64,000 bases of DNA, from positions 5,270,001 through 5,334,000 of the forward strand of contig NC_039509.1 of NCBI RefSeq assembly GCF_003672135.1, written 5' to 3'. Position 1 is the stretch's first letter. The number at the start of each line of letters is the position of its first letter. Below are positions 36,241 to 47,973 of this stretch, in pieces. The stretch is from Ooceraea biroi (taxonomy: Eukaryota > Arthropoda > Insecta > Hymenoptera > Formicidae). The notes below the pieces were generated by a model. The model was not told the origin of the DNA. It saw only the letters and a program-made list of their open reading frames with translations, and did no database searches. The position numbers were made by a program, and so were the translations under genes.

Positions 36241-38001
36241 TATGTTATTACTGTCATTATTGTATTGAGCATGACAAGGCGAGAACGTAACGTCATATTA
36301 CAATCATATAGATGTAATCATCTAAATAACGAGGTGGATGTTGACTATATTGTTTTTGTAACATTGTTTTTGCTCAGGTTTTACGTCAGAGATTTAAACA
36401 TTTTTTTTTTAATCTAACAAATCTAATTTCTTTTTTAATCGAACATTTTTTTAAATCTAACCAGAAATTTATTTCCCTTTCGATTGCTTATTGTTCTCGC
36501 AACAAAATTCGCTAGATTAAAAAAGGAGAAAAGCTGACTAGATAATATGCATTATTTGATATGCTGGCTAAGATTTTTCGTCGCGCCCGGCATAGTCGGC
36601 ACGCACATCCTATCTCGCCGTTGGAATCCTCATATGTCTGTCAACGTTGCTTTCCAACACCTCGGAACTTTGAACTGCTTCGCTGCCGCAGATACCCGCG
36701 GATATGCTGAGGCGCACGGCCGCGCCAGCAATACGAGACGAAGGCAATATCTCGTGCTCATTCGACTGTCCCAGTTGGACCAAAATATCGTCGGCGACTA
36801 GTGACCAGGACTCAGGGCTATATATTTATCGCAGAATCTGCTGATGCAAAAGTATTTACCTTGGAAACCCTCGTTGATAAAAGACAATTAATTCCTGTGC
36901 ATATATGCGCTCTACTATTATTTTTGAAAAATTATTTTACAATTTGCAGCACATGAATAAAAAAAGGACATTATATGACATACACGAAAGCTTATTCTTT
37001 CTGGTGCTTTTATAACTTATTATAACATTTTCAAAAGGAATTTTGGATTTCTCAATATTGCAAAACTGTGTGCTCAATATATAGGTAACATGTCAGCGAT
37101 ATGCAAAACATGTGGCATTTATTCGACATCTGTTAAAAACATGTTAAATCCAATTAAAAATGTTAAACAGAATGTTACTAAACGAGAAAGAAATGATACA
37201 ATATTACATATGATTGCGAAGTTGTAATGAATTGAATATAAAATTTCTTATCTATCTGATGAAAAAGCCAAATCTTAGTTAGATATCTGCAAAAACAGGA
37301 TTTACAAAGTGATAGAAATTTTATTGGTATCAATTAAAATTTAGTAAGCTTTGATGACAAAAGAAGACGGCAGATTGGCAGCAAAAAGCAAGATTTCCCG
37401 TTTAAATGCAATATAGTCAATCTTATTCGATTTCTGCTGGCACTCTATCATTGAATTATGTCGGCTAAAAAATTATATGGCTGCCAACAATGAAACAATT
37501 AATGACTTCGATTAATTGTAAGTTCCATTTAGCAATTGCATCGACGCGAGCATCATTTTATATCTCTGTTCAATATTCAGTGAGCAACAAAGACAGAGTG
37601 ACGCTCAATCTCTTTAGCGGTCGCTAAATTGAAAGAACTAAAGAAAGTATTTCTGCCTACAGACGTATGAAAGGCAGTTGTTTGAAATCTGATTATGACA
37701 CTTTTTATATTTTCTTATGATTATTTCACTTTTTTATATCTTCTTTTCTTTTGGAAAACTCTTATGTTAGACAAGTACGAAAGACAATGAACTGTATTAT
37801 ACGTGTACACCTTTTAACTTTTAAATTTTCTCAACAAAAAATTCTAAATTTCTTATTAATTATTGCAAATATTTTCCTAAGTTATATAGGGGAGACCGGG
37901 GCGAAATCGTTACTTTTTTTTGGTGCCGATTTTTAACAACAAAATAGTTCAACCGGTATGGAGTAAAAACGACAACGGCAAAAATTGAAATGTCAAAATT
38001 G

Positions 38002-38041
38002 CCGGGGCGGAGTCGTCACACCCCCGGGGCGGAGTCGTCAC
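38002..38041. repeat. GC-rich 18-bp direct repeat
   Basis: CCGGGGCGGAGTCGTCAC occurs at 38002-38019 and again at 38024-38041, separated by 4 nt. A related GACCGGGGCGAAATCGT lies about 100 bp upstream (near 37894). It looks like a decayed internal piece of a dispersed repeat. Confidence 0.7.
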
Positions 38042-39825
38042 TTCATTCTCGTACTGGAATTTAAATGAAAAAATATAAGTTCGATCATGAAGAATGATAG
38101 GATATACATTTTATTAATTATTTTTTAATAGAAAAATATAAACATTTAATCATCGGAATCCGATGATCCACTGCATCTTCCTTTTGAGTTTGATTTTCCA
38201 CTGCTCGTCGAAGGCTGCGGTTCTAAAGTTCATCACGACGAGACATGGAAGAAGTCGTGGCATCGAATTCCGTGCTTTACAAATTATAAGAAAAGCAATT
38301 ATATTTTCAAATATTTTAAAGCAAAAATAATTTTGCAAAGCATCAAGAATAGAAGCGTAATATATTATCTAACAATAAAGCTCAATGTTGAATTAAAGAA
38401 TGTGGAATGATGTTTTGTAATAATTATTTTATGTGAAATATTTTTTTATTATTCATGATCATACAAATTGTTCAAATTGTTCAAATTAATTATGTAATTA
38501 AGAAAGTTGTATAATTTTTTTTATTGAGAAAAGAATACAAAAGAATCGTAGGACGGTAGTCTATAATTGACTGTTGAGGAAGTTACAGAAAGGAAAAAGA
38601 AAAGCGAACAAATACAAAGAAATCGTGCGAAAGTGACGTATCCTCTCTGAGATAAAATTTAAAACTTAATTAACTTGGCAAATTAAGCTGGAGCAAAAGT
38701 TAAATATAGAAAGTTGTATACTAACTAAATTAAAACGTGGCGTCATCTAACGTGTTAAAGGGAAGCTGGAGTCGTTTGTATTACCGACAAAATTATATAT
38801 CCTTTAAAACATATTTTGCATAACAAAACAGTTACATAATAAGACATATAAATATGCAATATAGCAAAATTTGATTACAAATAACGTTTTGATTTTCTTA
38901 TGTTAATTACAGTTAAACAATTAGAGAGCGTCATTTGTTTATTCTTATTCTTTATCTTTGATATAAATTGAGAAAGAAAACCGTGATTTAATTTCAGATG
39001 ATATTTAGAGTAGAGAGACAAGAATATAATGAATTAAAATGTAAATTTAACGTACGTAAAATTTAAACACATTGAATATTTCGTAAAAAAATTAAACATT
39101 AATTTGTATTAATTATATGTATATAAAATACATTGACAACTTAGTAATTATAAGCAAATATGCGTAGAAATATTAATAATACAGTTGCATAAACGATCAT
39201 AAACTTTATCTCTCACTGACACATTTAAGCAATTTACGTACCCTATTAATTTCTTAAGCCTTTTTTTTGGTTCTTAATTTGAAGCGATCGTCTTCCGACA
39301 GTGAATTCAATATTTTCACCTATATTTTTGTTTCACTGAAATTAAACACATTGCCGGTCATCTAAAACACATTTTAATATCATGTTAATGAAAATTATAA
39401 TATAAATATATAGCTATTAATTTTCTAAGGTAACTTATCTCGTGTCATACGTTTTGTGTGAAAAATGATGTGAAAGATAAACAGAATTATATAAATTATT
39501 TGCAAGACTGTATGTAATACAATATTTTATTACATTATTTTGTCTTATATTCTTTTTGTAATGTTTAAATTAAATTCAAATGCCAATTCAAATTTAAATT
39601 TAAAATAGTGGCGCGAATTTGAAATGTGAAAAGTAAAGGAAATCATTTTTCACGTTCGTTTTCTTATTCTTTCGCGGATAGCGGATTTACCAAAGCTGAT
39701 GAAAACTGATATTCTACTATCTATTAGGTATCTCTTAAAATCTTGTTGAATAACAATATAATTTATGCATTCTTTTACGTCACTCACAATCTGGCTTCTA
39801 GCGGTGGTTGCACTGAACGCAATTA

Positions 39826-39947
39826 GCGATGAGCGAAGAGCGGCATCCAATGAGAGCTCTGCTTGTCCTAGAAACCCTCTGTAGGGTCTCTAGCTTGTCC
39901 AAACGTCTCTATCTCTAGCAGAGCTCTCATTGGATCTCGCTCATCGC
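39826..39947. repeat. Inverted repeat upstream of ESS2
   Basis: The left arm 39826-39863 (GCGATGAGCG, an 8-nt insertion, then ATCCAATGAGAGCTCTGCT) pairs with the right arm 39917-39947. The outer 10 bp and an inner 19 bp are complementary. ATTGG/CCAAT lies in both arms. Could be a MITE or part of the promoter region. Confidence 0.7.
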
Positions 39948-40370
39948 TTGTCGCGTCCAATGTGCAGTGGCCATAAGATGTATAAGTCCGTTCTCTTGTT
40001 GATCTTTTTAATTATATTTTCTGTAAAATTCAAGTGAGACAGCAGATATTAAGCATACATTATTGTGAGGAAAAATAAAAATTGAGCAAAGTGCAGCCTT
40101 GACAGCACAAAGTGTAGCTAAAAAGGGACAATTCCATCAAGTGCACATGATAAACTAACCAAGAATTTCGGAGTGAAATGAAACATGGAAATCCTTTAAT
40201 AAGTTACATGACATGGTGTAACACGCACGGATTTGCTTCGTAAATATTTGTGATACACTAAAATATTTATATTTGTTTATGCCAAAGAAAAGGATACTGC
40301 TTAGCGTTATAATTTCGTTACGTAACCTAAATTGTGAATACACGCAGTGAATACACTCATTATACACAAA

Positions 40371-42213
40371 ATGAATAGTAAGTTCCGATTCAGACATTGT
40401 TAAATAGATTTTTAGTTAATAATTAAATTATTTATTTATTTAAATATTATTTTATTAAAAAAATAAAACAAAATGTTTATATGTTTATTTCTAGTCATCG
40501 ATTTAAATATCTATATTACATCTATTAACCTCTTTGCTTTTAGGTTCCGTTGTAGATAGTCCAGGCTCCCAGGCTCTGGAGACTGCCAAGAATATAAAGG
40601 ACCTGGCTGTCTTTAAGAAACCCATCGGGTCTGCAAAGAGGAGCAAGAATGCTCAGCCGAAGGTCTTGGATGAGGATACGTACATCGAGAGGATGGGTGA
40701 AATCATACAGAGGGATTTTTTCCCATATTTGGAAAAGCTACAGGCACAGAACCAGTATCTGGACGCGATGGAGCAAAATGATGCGAACAGGATGCGAGAA
40801 CTCTACACCAAGTACAGTTCTGACCGACCCGTCACAGAGAGACCGATCAGTCCAGCGACTTTTGAGACCCCGCTGTGCAGATCCGAGTTGGACGACTTGC
40901 CAGGCGTCTCCGAAGCGTCGTCCCAGGAAGTACCTGCCAAACCTACGAAAAATAATAGCAATGCGGAAAATAAAATTAACCTGGATAGTTATTTGAGCAG
41001 CCACACGAGTGAGGACAATGCGAGCTTCGAGGAGATGATGGTCGAGGCGGAGAAAAAGCGTAAATTAAAATGCGCTTGGCTCTACGAGACGGAGGAGAAT
41101 TCGAGAGCGTGGCTTCCCATCGACAAGTCGACAACTGGCGTCTTGGCGATCGAGGACTCGGAGGACTCCAGGCCCACGCAAGTAGACAGTTGGGCGTACA
41201 AAAATAAAAATTATATCATGTACATTCCTGACGGGGTGGACCTCACGACTGAGGAAAAGATAGAGCTGGCCAAGAAGAAGCAGATCGTGATGCATGAGAA
41301 TACCAGGCTGAATGCAAATCCATTTAACGAGCAGCAGAATAAAGAAACCATCAGCGAACTGGCCAAGTCCCAGTCCAAGGCTAACGATGGCAAGATTGGG
41401 GTGGATGGCAAGGAGATCGTGAGGAACGCAACTCCACGAGTGAACGGTTTCAGCTTCGTTGCGACACCGAGTCCAAGACCGGGAGAGTGCGAGAGTCCAC
41501 TGATGACGTGGGGTCAAATTGAAGGAACGCCCTTCCGATTGGACGGTGGTGACACTCCGTTATTGAGAACGAGTCAAGGCCCTTCTTTTAGAATAGCGGA
41601 ACCACCAAAACGGGAACAATTGGCGTTACAGTTGGCTGAAAAAGTTGGCGAAAAGCACAGGAAACAGAAAAACAAGGCGTTGGAAGCAGCTAGGAAGTCA
41701 TTAACAACGTAAGTAATATATTTATATTTGTTTTTAATCATTCAATTTCGTCTACGCAAAGGAAGAGATTAATCCTTGGATTTTTGTAAATTTGCATTTA
41801 CATAATTTATATGTATATAATTTCTCATAATTCTTATTTCCTCTATTATGCAAAATTGTTTTTTTCTACTTGTTTTTTTTTCTATTATATTTTTAATGTA
41901 AAAATTTATAAAAAATTACTCTCTTTCTAGTCCGTCGCCAAGATCAACTATAGACCGCTTGAGCACGATGTCTCCTGCAGCGAGAAGATTAGCGACTCAG
42001 AAGCTTCGACTATCAAACACGCCGTCCCCGAGGCGAAGTTCACTGTTCATGGGAATAAGGACACCTGGTACACCACGTACGACGATACCGGCTAAACACG
42101 TCACCTTGCAGAAATCAGAAACAAACGTCATGCGGACGCAAGGACCCGTTCTCACCGATAATTTACTCAATTTACCGCAGCGGCAACGAACATCGAGCTG
42201 CCTGAACACATAA
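40371..42213 (+). CDS. Ess2: ESS2 (DGCR14/ES2) splicing-associated nuclear protein, 3 coding exons
   Basis: Exons 40371-40377 (only 7 coding nt, ATGAATA|GTAAGT), 40544-41708 and 41931-42213 join in phase to 484 aa, close to the usual length of about 480. Family signatures: VLDEDTYIERMGEIIQRDFF followed by PYLEKLQAQNQYLDA near the N-terminus, KNKNYIMYIPDGV in the middle, and PLMTWGQIEGTPFRLDGGDT then FRIAEPPKRE in the C-terminal half, followed by SPAARRLA and a Ser/Thr-Pro-rich basic tail (TPSPRRSS, RTPGTPRT). ESS2 associates with the spliceosomal C complex in the nucleus. An in-frame TTG lies just upstream of exon 2, but the 7-nt first exon restores an ATG with a consensus donor. Confidence 0.93.
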
Positions 42214-42796
42214 AAACTTGTTTGTCTGACAATTATCCAAAAGATTTAAAATACCTATATGAGAGAGTTGAAACGCATTGTATATATGTTGTATAAATAA
42301 GCTTATGCCTGTATATTTTATTAATATTAAAATATTTGTGCTAATAGCTGCGTTTTAATACAACAATTACAACTCGAAGCCCATATACATATTATAATAT
42401 ATTTTTTACTTTTGTTCTGATGGATTTCTGTTTCATTGATTATTATAAATACGGAAATGAAATTATGCTACTTGAAAGATCCTCTAAGAAAATAAATGTT
42501 TATAATATTTCTGGGCGAATAAATGCCATAAAACTATAAAACAGGTTTTCAGTATAGCTTATTGTTGGAATGTGCGTATCCAGGAAACGACAGTAAAGTC
42601 ATAATAAATTTCTCACATAACATTGCAACAGGAAGTATTTAAGCATTTCCCAGCTGCCCAAACAATTATTGTTGATCAATTGCAAAATCATCGCTTATAT
42701 CAAAGGGAGGGTAATTTCTTATATAAATGTAGTGGCGTCCGAAAGAAGAGAAGGAAAAGGAAAAGAAAAAGGAAAGTATTGTCGCATTTGTCAAAT
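42214..42796. promoter_or_regulatory. ESS2 3' UTR and upstream region of the first secreted gene
   Basis: Contains poly(A)-like signals (AATAAA near 42490) and TATATAAA at 42720-42727, 77 nt before the next ATG. No Inr of consensus type is obvious at the expected spacing. Confidence 0.4.
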
Positions 42797-45624
42797 ATGA
42801 GGTGTTCTTTGAATGTGAGAACTGTCTTATTCCTGACGATAGCAGCCGCGTACATCGTCCAAGCACGCAAACCAGAATGTATGTGCGGAAATTTAGGATC
42901 AGGTATGTAGACTATACATCTATATTTTGTTTTGCTATTATAATTAATATAATTCGGATTGATCAAAGTGGATATATAATAATAAAGTTATAATAAATTG
43001 ATTATTATTATTACACGATAATATATAATGACAATTTTTTACTTTTAATTCTTTGATTTCAGGTATTAATCCGTGTAGATGCGGGGAAGTAGTAGTAAAA
43101 GCAGCAAAAGTGCAAAAGCCACTGTTTTACGCATCGCCAGAGGCAATCAACCAAGCTGCAGCAGCACGCGAGATTGGGATGAGAAGATTCTCTGCAGGAC
43201 CAGTGTGTGGAAATGTGGTATCTTTTCCGAAATATAATCGCTATACTAGTGGCACATATAGCACTAGCACTAGCAGTGGCAGTAGTAGCGCAAGCAGCGG
43301 TAGCATCAGCTCAAGTGCATCTTCTGTCGGCAGTTTTGGGGAACCGTTTGGTGGAAGCAACGGTTTCCGCTATTCCTTTTATCCTTCTACTTCGAACAGA
43401 TTAATCGATTCCGGTTGTGGATGCGGAAAGAAATCGACCTCTGAATCTCTAGAGACTCGTGATCTTTTGTCCCATAACATCCATGGGAAAGTTGTACCCA
43501 GGTATCCTACAAATTATATATGTATATAGTATATATATTCTATATTGAGAATATTTAATATATTATTAATATATTTTATTTCTTTAATTTATTATTAATT
43601 TAAAATGCTTTACATTATCTCTTTTTTTATTATACATTATATTTTATATCTCTTTTATACATATTTTAATATTGTTTCGACAGCTTCTCGCCGATCGGCG
43701 ACTTGTGTTATCCAAGCTCTCACAACGAAAAATACCAAGTGACCACGAAAGTGACTCCAGCATATCCCGGCAAAATTAAATGCTCTCCTCCTATACCTTA
43801 TGAAGTTTGCCTGAAAATACTCAATGGACAGATCGACGAGGCTGGATTAAGAAGACTCAGTCAAACAATCACGCATAGCGACATGAGCGCAGCCGATAGA
43901 TTTAGAGTACTCAATGGATTAACTAGCGGAAGCGCATCTGGTACTTCAAGCAGCCTGGATCAATATATTTCCAATAATGTAAACAATGTAGATCGGTACA
44001 ACAGTGTTAGAGGATATGATAATTCAGGTAGCTTTGAACGGTACAGCTCGAAATATGATAATTTAGTAGGATTCGGTTCGTATCAGGGTTCTAGTATAGG
44101 TAGCTTGGGACAATTGAGCTCAAACAACTTTGCAACAACACACGGAACGTACGGAAACAGTTTTGCAACATCGAACAACGTTGCTTCAGCATTGCTTCAA
44201 GGATCGACCGGAAGCTATAAATCTAATTGTGACGCTGCTGACTTTGGTGATGATCCCGGTATATATTTATTTATAACACATAAAATAAGAAATGGCAAGA
44301 ACAGAATTTTTTCTTGCCATTTCTTATTTTATTTTGCATAAATAGCAATCAGAAAATGGTATGTGCTTATGTGCGCGTGTTGCGTGGTAATTAAGAACAA
44401 TGAAATTTATATTGATAAATTTATAAATTCTTATTGCTAAATTTAAATTTAAATTCTTTAAAGTCTTTAAAAATTATTATTATTATTCATTATACATATA
44501 TCTGACACACGCGCGCGCGCGCGCGCACATGCAAAGAAGGCTAACAATGACATTTGTTTATAATTGTTTATTTAGAATTGCCTGAAGATTATTCGTATCC
44601 TCGATTACCAGCGGATCCGGTCTCGCTGACTCTGGCGTATAAAAATCTCTTTCCGCAAACTGTGATGTACAATAGGAGAACATTCGTACCAGAAGATAAA
44701 TTAGCATTCGGCCATAGGACGGTACCGATTGAATCACTACCTAGTAAAAAAATAGTAGACGTACCTGAGGAGAAGCTTCAGATTCTTGACAAGCCTGTCG
44801 TCGAACTGAAGCCGATTTTGCCTACTCCAGTTGCGTTCGGCGTTTACAACGAACAGGAGGAAGCAAAGCTAGCGGAACTTGAAGCTATTGAACGCGAAAG
44901 AATAAATCAGGAAGAAATTGCCGAACAACCACAACAAAACTTTATCACATACGGGTAAGTTAAGCGAAATGTTTGATCGACAACTTAAAGTATCAAGTAA
45001 TTATTTAAGTGTGCAAATTTAAATCAAGTGCTTCTTTTTTAGAGATTTGAGCCTTTATAAAAATATAATAAATGTGTTAATCTTTGAAACATTCGCCATC
45101 ATTTTCTGATATTTATGAACATTTGATAAAATATATAAATTGCAATAAAAATCCAAATGATTTTTCAAGACAATCCAATATTAATTAAGCGATATATGTC
45201 ATTCATTGAATAAACAATTATGTTTGACGTGCATCACACATTCGTATGTATCTCGATGTATTTTAGAGACTTGGGATACGTACCAATCAACGGAGCAGTA
45301 TCAAGCGGATCCATAAAAAGCGCGACACATTCCACAATCGATGCGTTCAATGCAGAAGACGGCGAAGCGGCAGGTTACGGCCCGCTAGGACCACCAATGC
45401 CCGATTACGTTCCCGGCAATGTCGTAATCAATCGAGAACTCGTAAAGACTGAAGGTGAGGTCGAGGGTACCATTCACAGCGGGGACACTGAAGAAGTATA
45501 CGTTCGTCATTACTCGAACGACGAGGGCAGTGAAGAGGAGGACGATATCGACGGTCCGACGGCTGGGATATTTGCCAGACTGAAAAGTGTCGCGCGAAAA
45601 CATAACCCCACGTGTCTTCAATGA
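42797..45624 (+). CDS. Secreted Cys-motif / Ser-Gly-rich protein, 618 aa, 5 exons
   Basis: Exons 42797-42902, 43063-43501, 43684-44258, 44576-44954 and 45267-45624 join in phase. The N-terminus (MRCSLNVRTVLFLTIAAAYI, then VQA) is a good signal peptide. The mature protein starts with closely spaced Cys motifs (CMCGN, CRCGE) and later CGCGKK. A Ser-rich low-complexity tract (about residues 90-115) and Ser/Gly/Tyr/Asn-rich repeats follow in exon 3. Exons 4-5 are Pro/Glu-rich with an acidic patch (GSEEEDDIDG). No catalytic domain, no membrane segment beyond the leader. I do not recognise the family. Composition suggests an extracellular structural or matrix protein, which is inference only. First of five same-strand genes with signal peptides. 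AATAAA at 45782. Confidence 0.8.
44508..44526. repeat. (CG)n dinucleotide run
   Basis: Alternating CG dinucleotides in intron 3 of the 618-aa gene, a potential Z-DNA tract, about 50 bp before the exon 4 acceptor. Confidence 0.8.
45045..45115. repeat. Dispersed repeat family, partial copy D
   Basis: TTGAGCCTTTAT and then ATCTTTGAAACATTCGCCATC match copy A at 20350-20575 in the same order. Lies in intron 4 of the 618-aa gene. Confidence 0.5.
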
Positions 45625-45991
45625 TTCTTATTATTATAAAAAGAAGAAATTGAAAACAATTACGATAATGCGCGATCATCGAAATAATTTTCGATAGCTT
45701 TGAAACGACATGAATATCATACTGCTAGTCTTGTGTGTTGTGTGTGATGTCACTGTGATGTTCCTATTGTTAAGATAATATAATAAAAGCAATCTCTAAA
45801 AGATAAATTATGGAATTTATTATACAATTTTTATTTATATTTATCCCAATTCTGATTTATTCATTAATTTAATTATTAAAGTAAGGATATTTATTTGATT
45901 ACAAGATGAGCAAATAAAACTTGTATTATATAATTTATATTTTATAAGATGACCAAGTAAAAATTATAATTTTTATTATATAATTATATAC

Positions 45992-46372
45992 AGGGTGTCC
46001 CAGAATTGTGTATGAAGCGCTCGTGAGCGGGTAGAACGCATCGAACTGAGAAGAAAAGTCCTTTACCGTTTTGGAATTTTCGCAATAGTTAACGAGTTAT
46101 TAATTATTAAAAATCGCTATATTAGTCCGGCCTACCGCCGAATGTAAGCGCGCGGCGAGATGCGACCGCCTAGAGATCGAGGTTGCAAGGGGAGCGGAGA
46201 ATTGTTTATTACAAGTGGCAATGGCTAGGCAAGAGCGATAATATAGCGATTTTTAATAATTAATAACTCGTTAACTATTGCGAAAATTTCAAAACGGCAA
46301 AGGACTTTTCTTCTCAGTTCGATGCGTTCTACCCGCTCACGAGAGCTTCATACACAATTCTGGGACACCCTG
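45992..46372. mobile_element. 381-bp MITE with long terminal inverted repeats and TA duplications
   Basis: Termini CAGGGTGTCCCAGAATTGTG and its complement. Arms 45992-46121 and 46242-46372 (about 130 bp each) are near-perfect reverse complements around a 120-bp centre. TA flanks both ends (45990-45991, 46373-46374). No transposase frame, so non-autonomous. Diverged relatives appear at about 49553-49690 and 54650-54870. Confidence 0.9.
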
Positions 46373-47109
46373 TATAATAAAATTATATATACAACTTCGG
46401 AAATTATGTTTTCGTTTTATCTTGCTACTCTGCATCAAATTTAGAAAAATTCTTTCTGACAAATGTCCTAATCTAAAAAAGGTAATAATAAAAGACTCAT
46501 TTATCAAGCAATGATTTATTAAAGAATCGAATGATATATCACTTGCGTGTAATTCCAAATGCCTGCACGGTAACATTACCAAAGAGAGTTTATGACCTTT
46601 CTTCAGTTTCCTTAGTTTTAAAACACGACTGTCAACATCTCATAAACATCTCGGTTAGAGAGAGGGAAGCGCCACGTGGTAATGCATGATAATCTCCGTG
46701 AAGGAAATAATATATCTCTAAAAGTGAGAGTGAACCCATACGCGGTTGCTATTTAGGGATGCTGTATAAGTTCTTATGCTCTTCGTTAAGGTATCTTCCT
46801 TTTTCTTTTCTCTCCTCGCGTAAGCGTATGAAATTTATAGTGTCTATGCGTGTATCAGACTAATTTATGTTAGGTTTATAGCGTATATAAATTATAAGCA
46901 ACTATAAAGCAAATAAAATAAAAGATCAAACAATACACTACTCAAAAATAAAATCGATATATAACGCGTCACTTTGGATTAATTGTGATCTTTATTATAT
47001 TATGTGAGATATTTTATCTATATATAATAATATTAGATGTGCACATTTTAATTCAATTTTCTTTTCTTGAATAAATTGAAAAATTTTATAATATTACAAA
47101 CAAATAATA

Positions 47110-47275
47110 ATGTCAAGATATTCGTCATCATTTTCTAATACTTTTCTCCATTTATTGGACGAATCCCCTTTCAAAAAAGAGAAAGTAAATCAAGACTCAG
47201 TTTAACAAAAGAGCACCAAAGTAATTAATTTTTAATTAAATAATTAATTTGCACGCCTAATAATTTGAAATATTT
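47110..47275. repeat. Dispersed repeat family, partial copy B
   Basis: Blocks AATGTCAAGATATTCGTCATC, CTAATACTTTTCTCCAT, GAGAAAGTAAATC and AAAGAGCACCAAA align in order with copy A at 20350-20575. Confidence 0.6.
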
Positions 47276-47917
47276 TTCTACTATCAAAAATATAAAAATA
47301 CTTGAAACCAAAGTTATCTATTTGTCAATAAGAATAAGATAAGAGTGTGAGATTAACTTAATTAAATTATAAATTATAAATTTAAATTAAAAATTTAAAT
47401 TTTGATAAATGTCATATATGAATGGCAGTTATTTTCTATTTCTGTTTTGTTTTGTTTTTTTAACAATTTATATCCATAAAATAATCGAAAAAGAAATTAA
47501 TATAGATAAATTTAACACTAATGTATAATATATACGTACATACATATAATATTATATTATACTACGTATTTATATCTCTCTGATATAATGTAATAAATAC
47601 TTAATATATATTATATATATATTAATATACATCATATACCTCTTAGCAGTTAGTATATCAGATGCCCATCTTTATCTTAATGTATGATACTTTAATGAAC
47701 AAAGCAATTTTTACTTTTAAAACCAAAGTAATACAGGAAATGAGAAGTTTCGTATGGACACGTACCAAGAAAGATACGTGCTTGTTCTACTCTTTAGTCA
47801 AGCACTTCGGTCTTACGGGAAAATAATAAAGGCAGATTGTTATTCAGTTGTTAAAATCTTCACTTTGTAATCTAAACAGGAAATACTCGACGGATTTGTC
47901 TTCAACATGATTACTTC

Positions 47918-47950
47918 TATATCAGGGACACAATACATTGCGGATCAGTT
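47918..47950 (+). promoter_or_regulatory. TATA/Inr core promoter of the 185-aa secreted gene
   Basis: A TATATC box at 47918 and a TCAGTT Initiator with its A at 47947 are 29 nt apart. This would leave a leader of only 27 nt before the ATG at 47974, and the TTG-started longer frame would begin upstream of the start site, supporting the internal ATG. Confidence 0.5.
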
Positions 47951-47973
47951 TAAGTCTTGTGATTCTTGCGAAC

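Larger units (their letters stand above)
36241..40370. other. Downstream desert, part 2, and ESS2 upstream region
   Basis: AT-rich, no supported gene. A 255-bp GC-rich open frame at 36547-36801 shows no family resemblance. A GC-rich direct repeat lies at 38002-38041 and an inverted repeat at 39826-39947. The last 300 bp before 40371 should hold the ESS2 promoter. Confidence 0.45.
45625..47973. other. Intergenic region with two transposon families
   Basis: Holds the 3' UTR of the 618-aa gene, a complete 381-bp MITE (45992-46372), a partial dispersed repeat (47110-47275) and the promoter of the next gene. The short frame at 46278-46514 spans the MITE end and is not a gene. Confidence 0.5.

Noticed and set aside
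43207..43404. Ala/Val-rich alternative frame with membrane-like look
   Set aside because: It is a shifted frame of AGC/AGT serine codons in the 618-aa protein.
46278..46582. Short frames on both strands near a MITE end
   Set aside because: They cross the 3' arm of the 381-bp MITE into unrelated flank.
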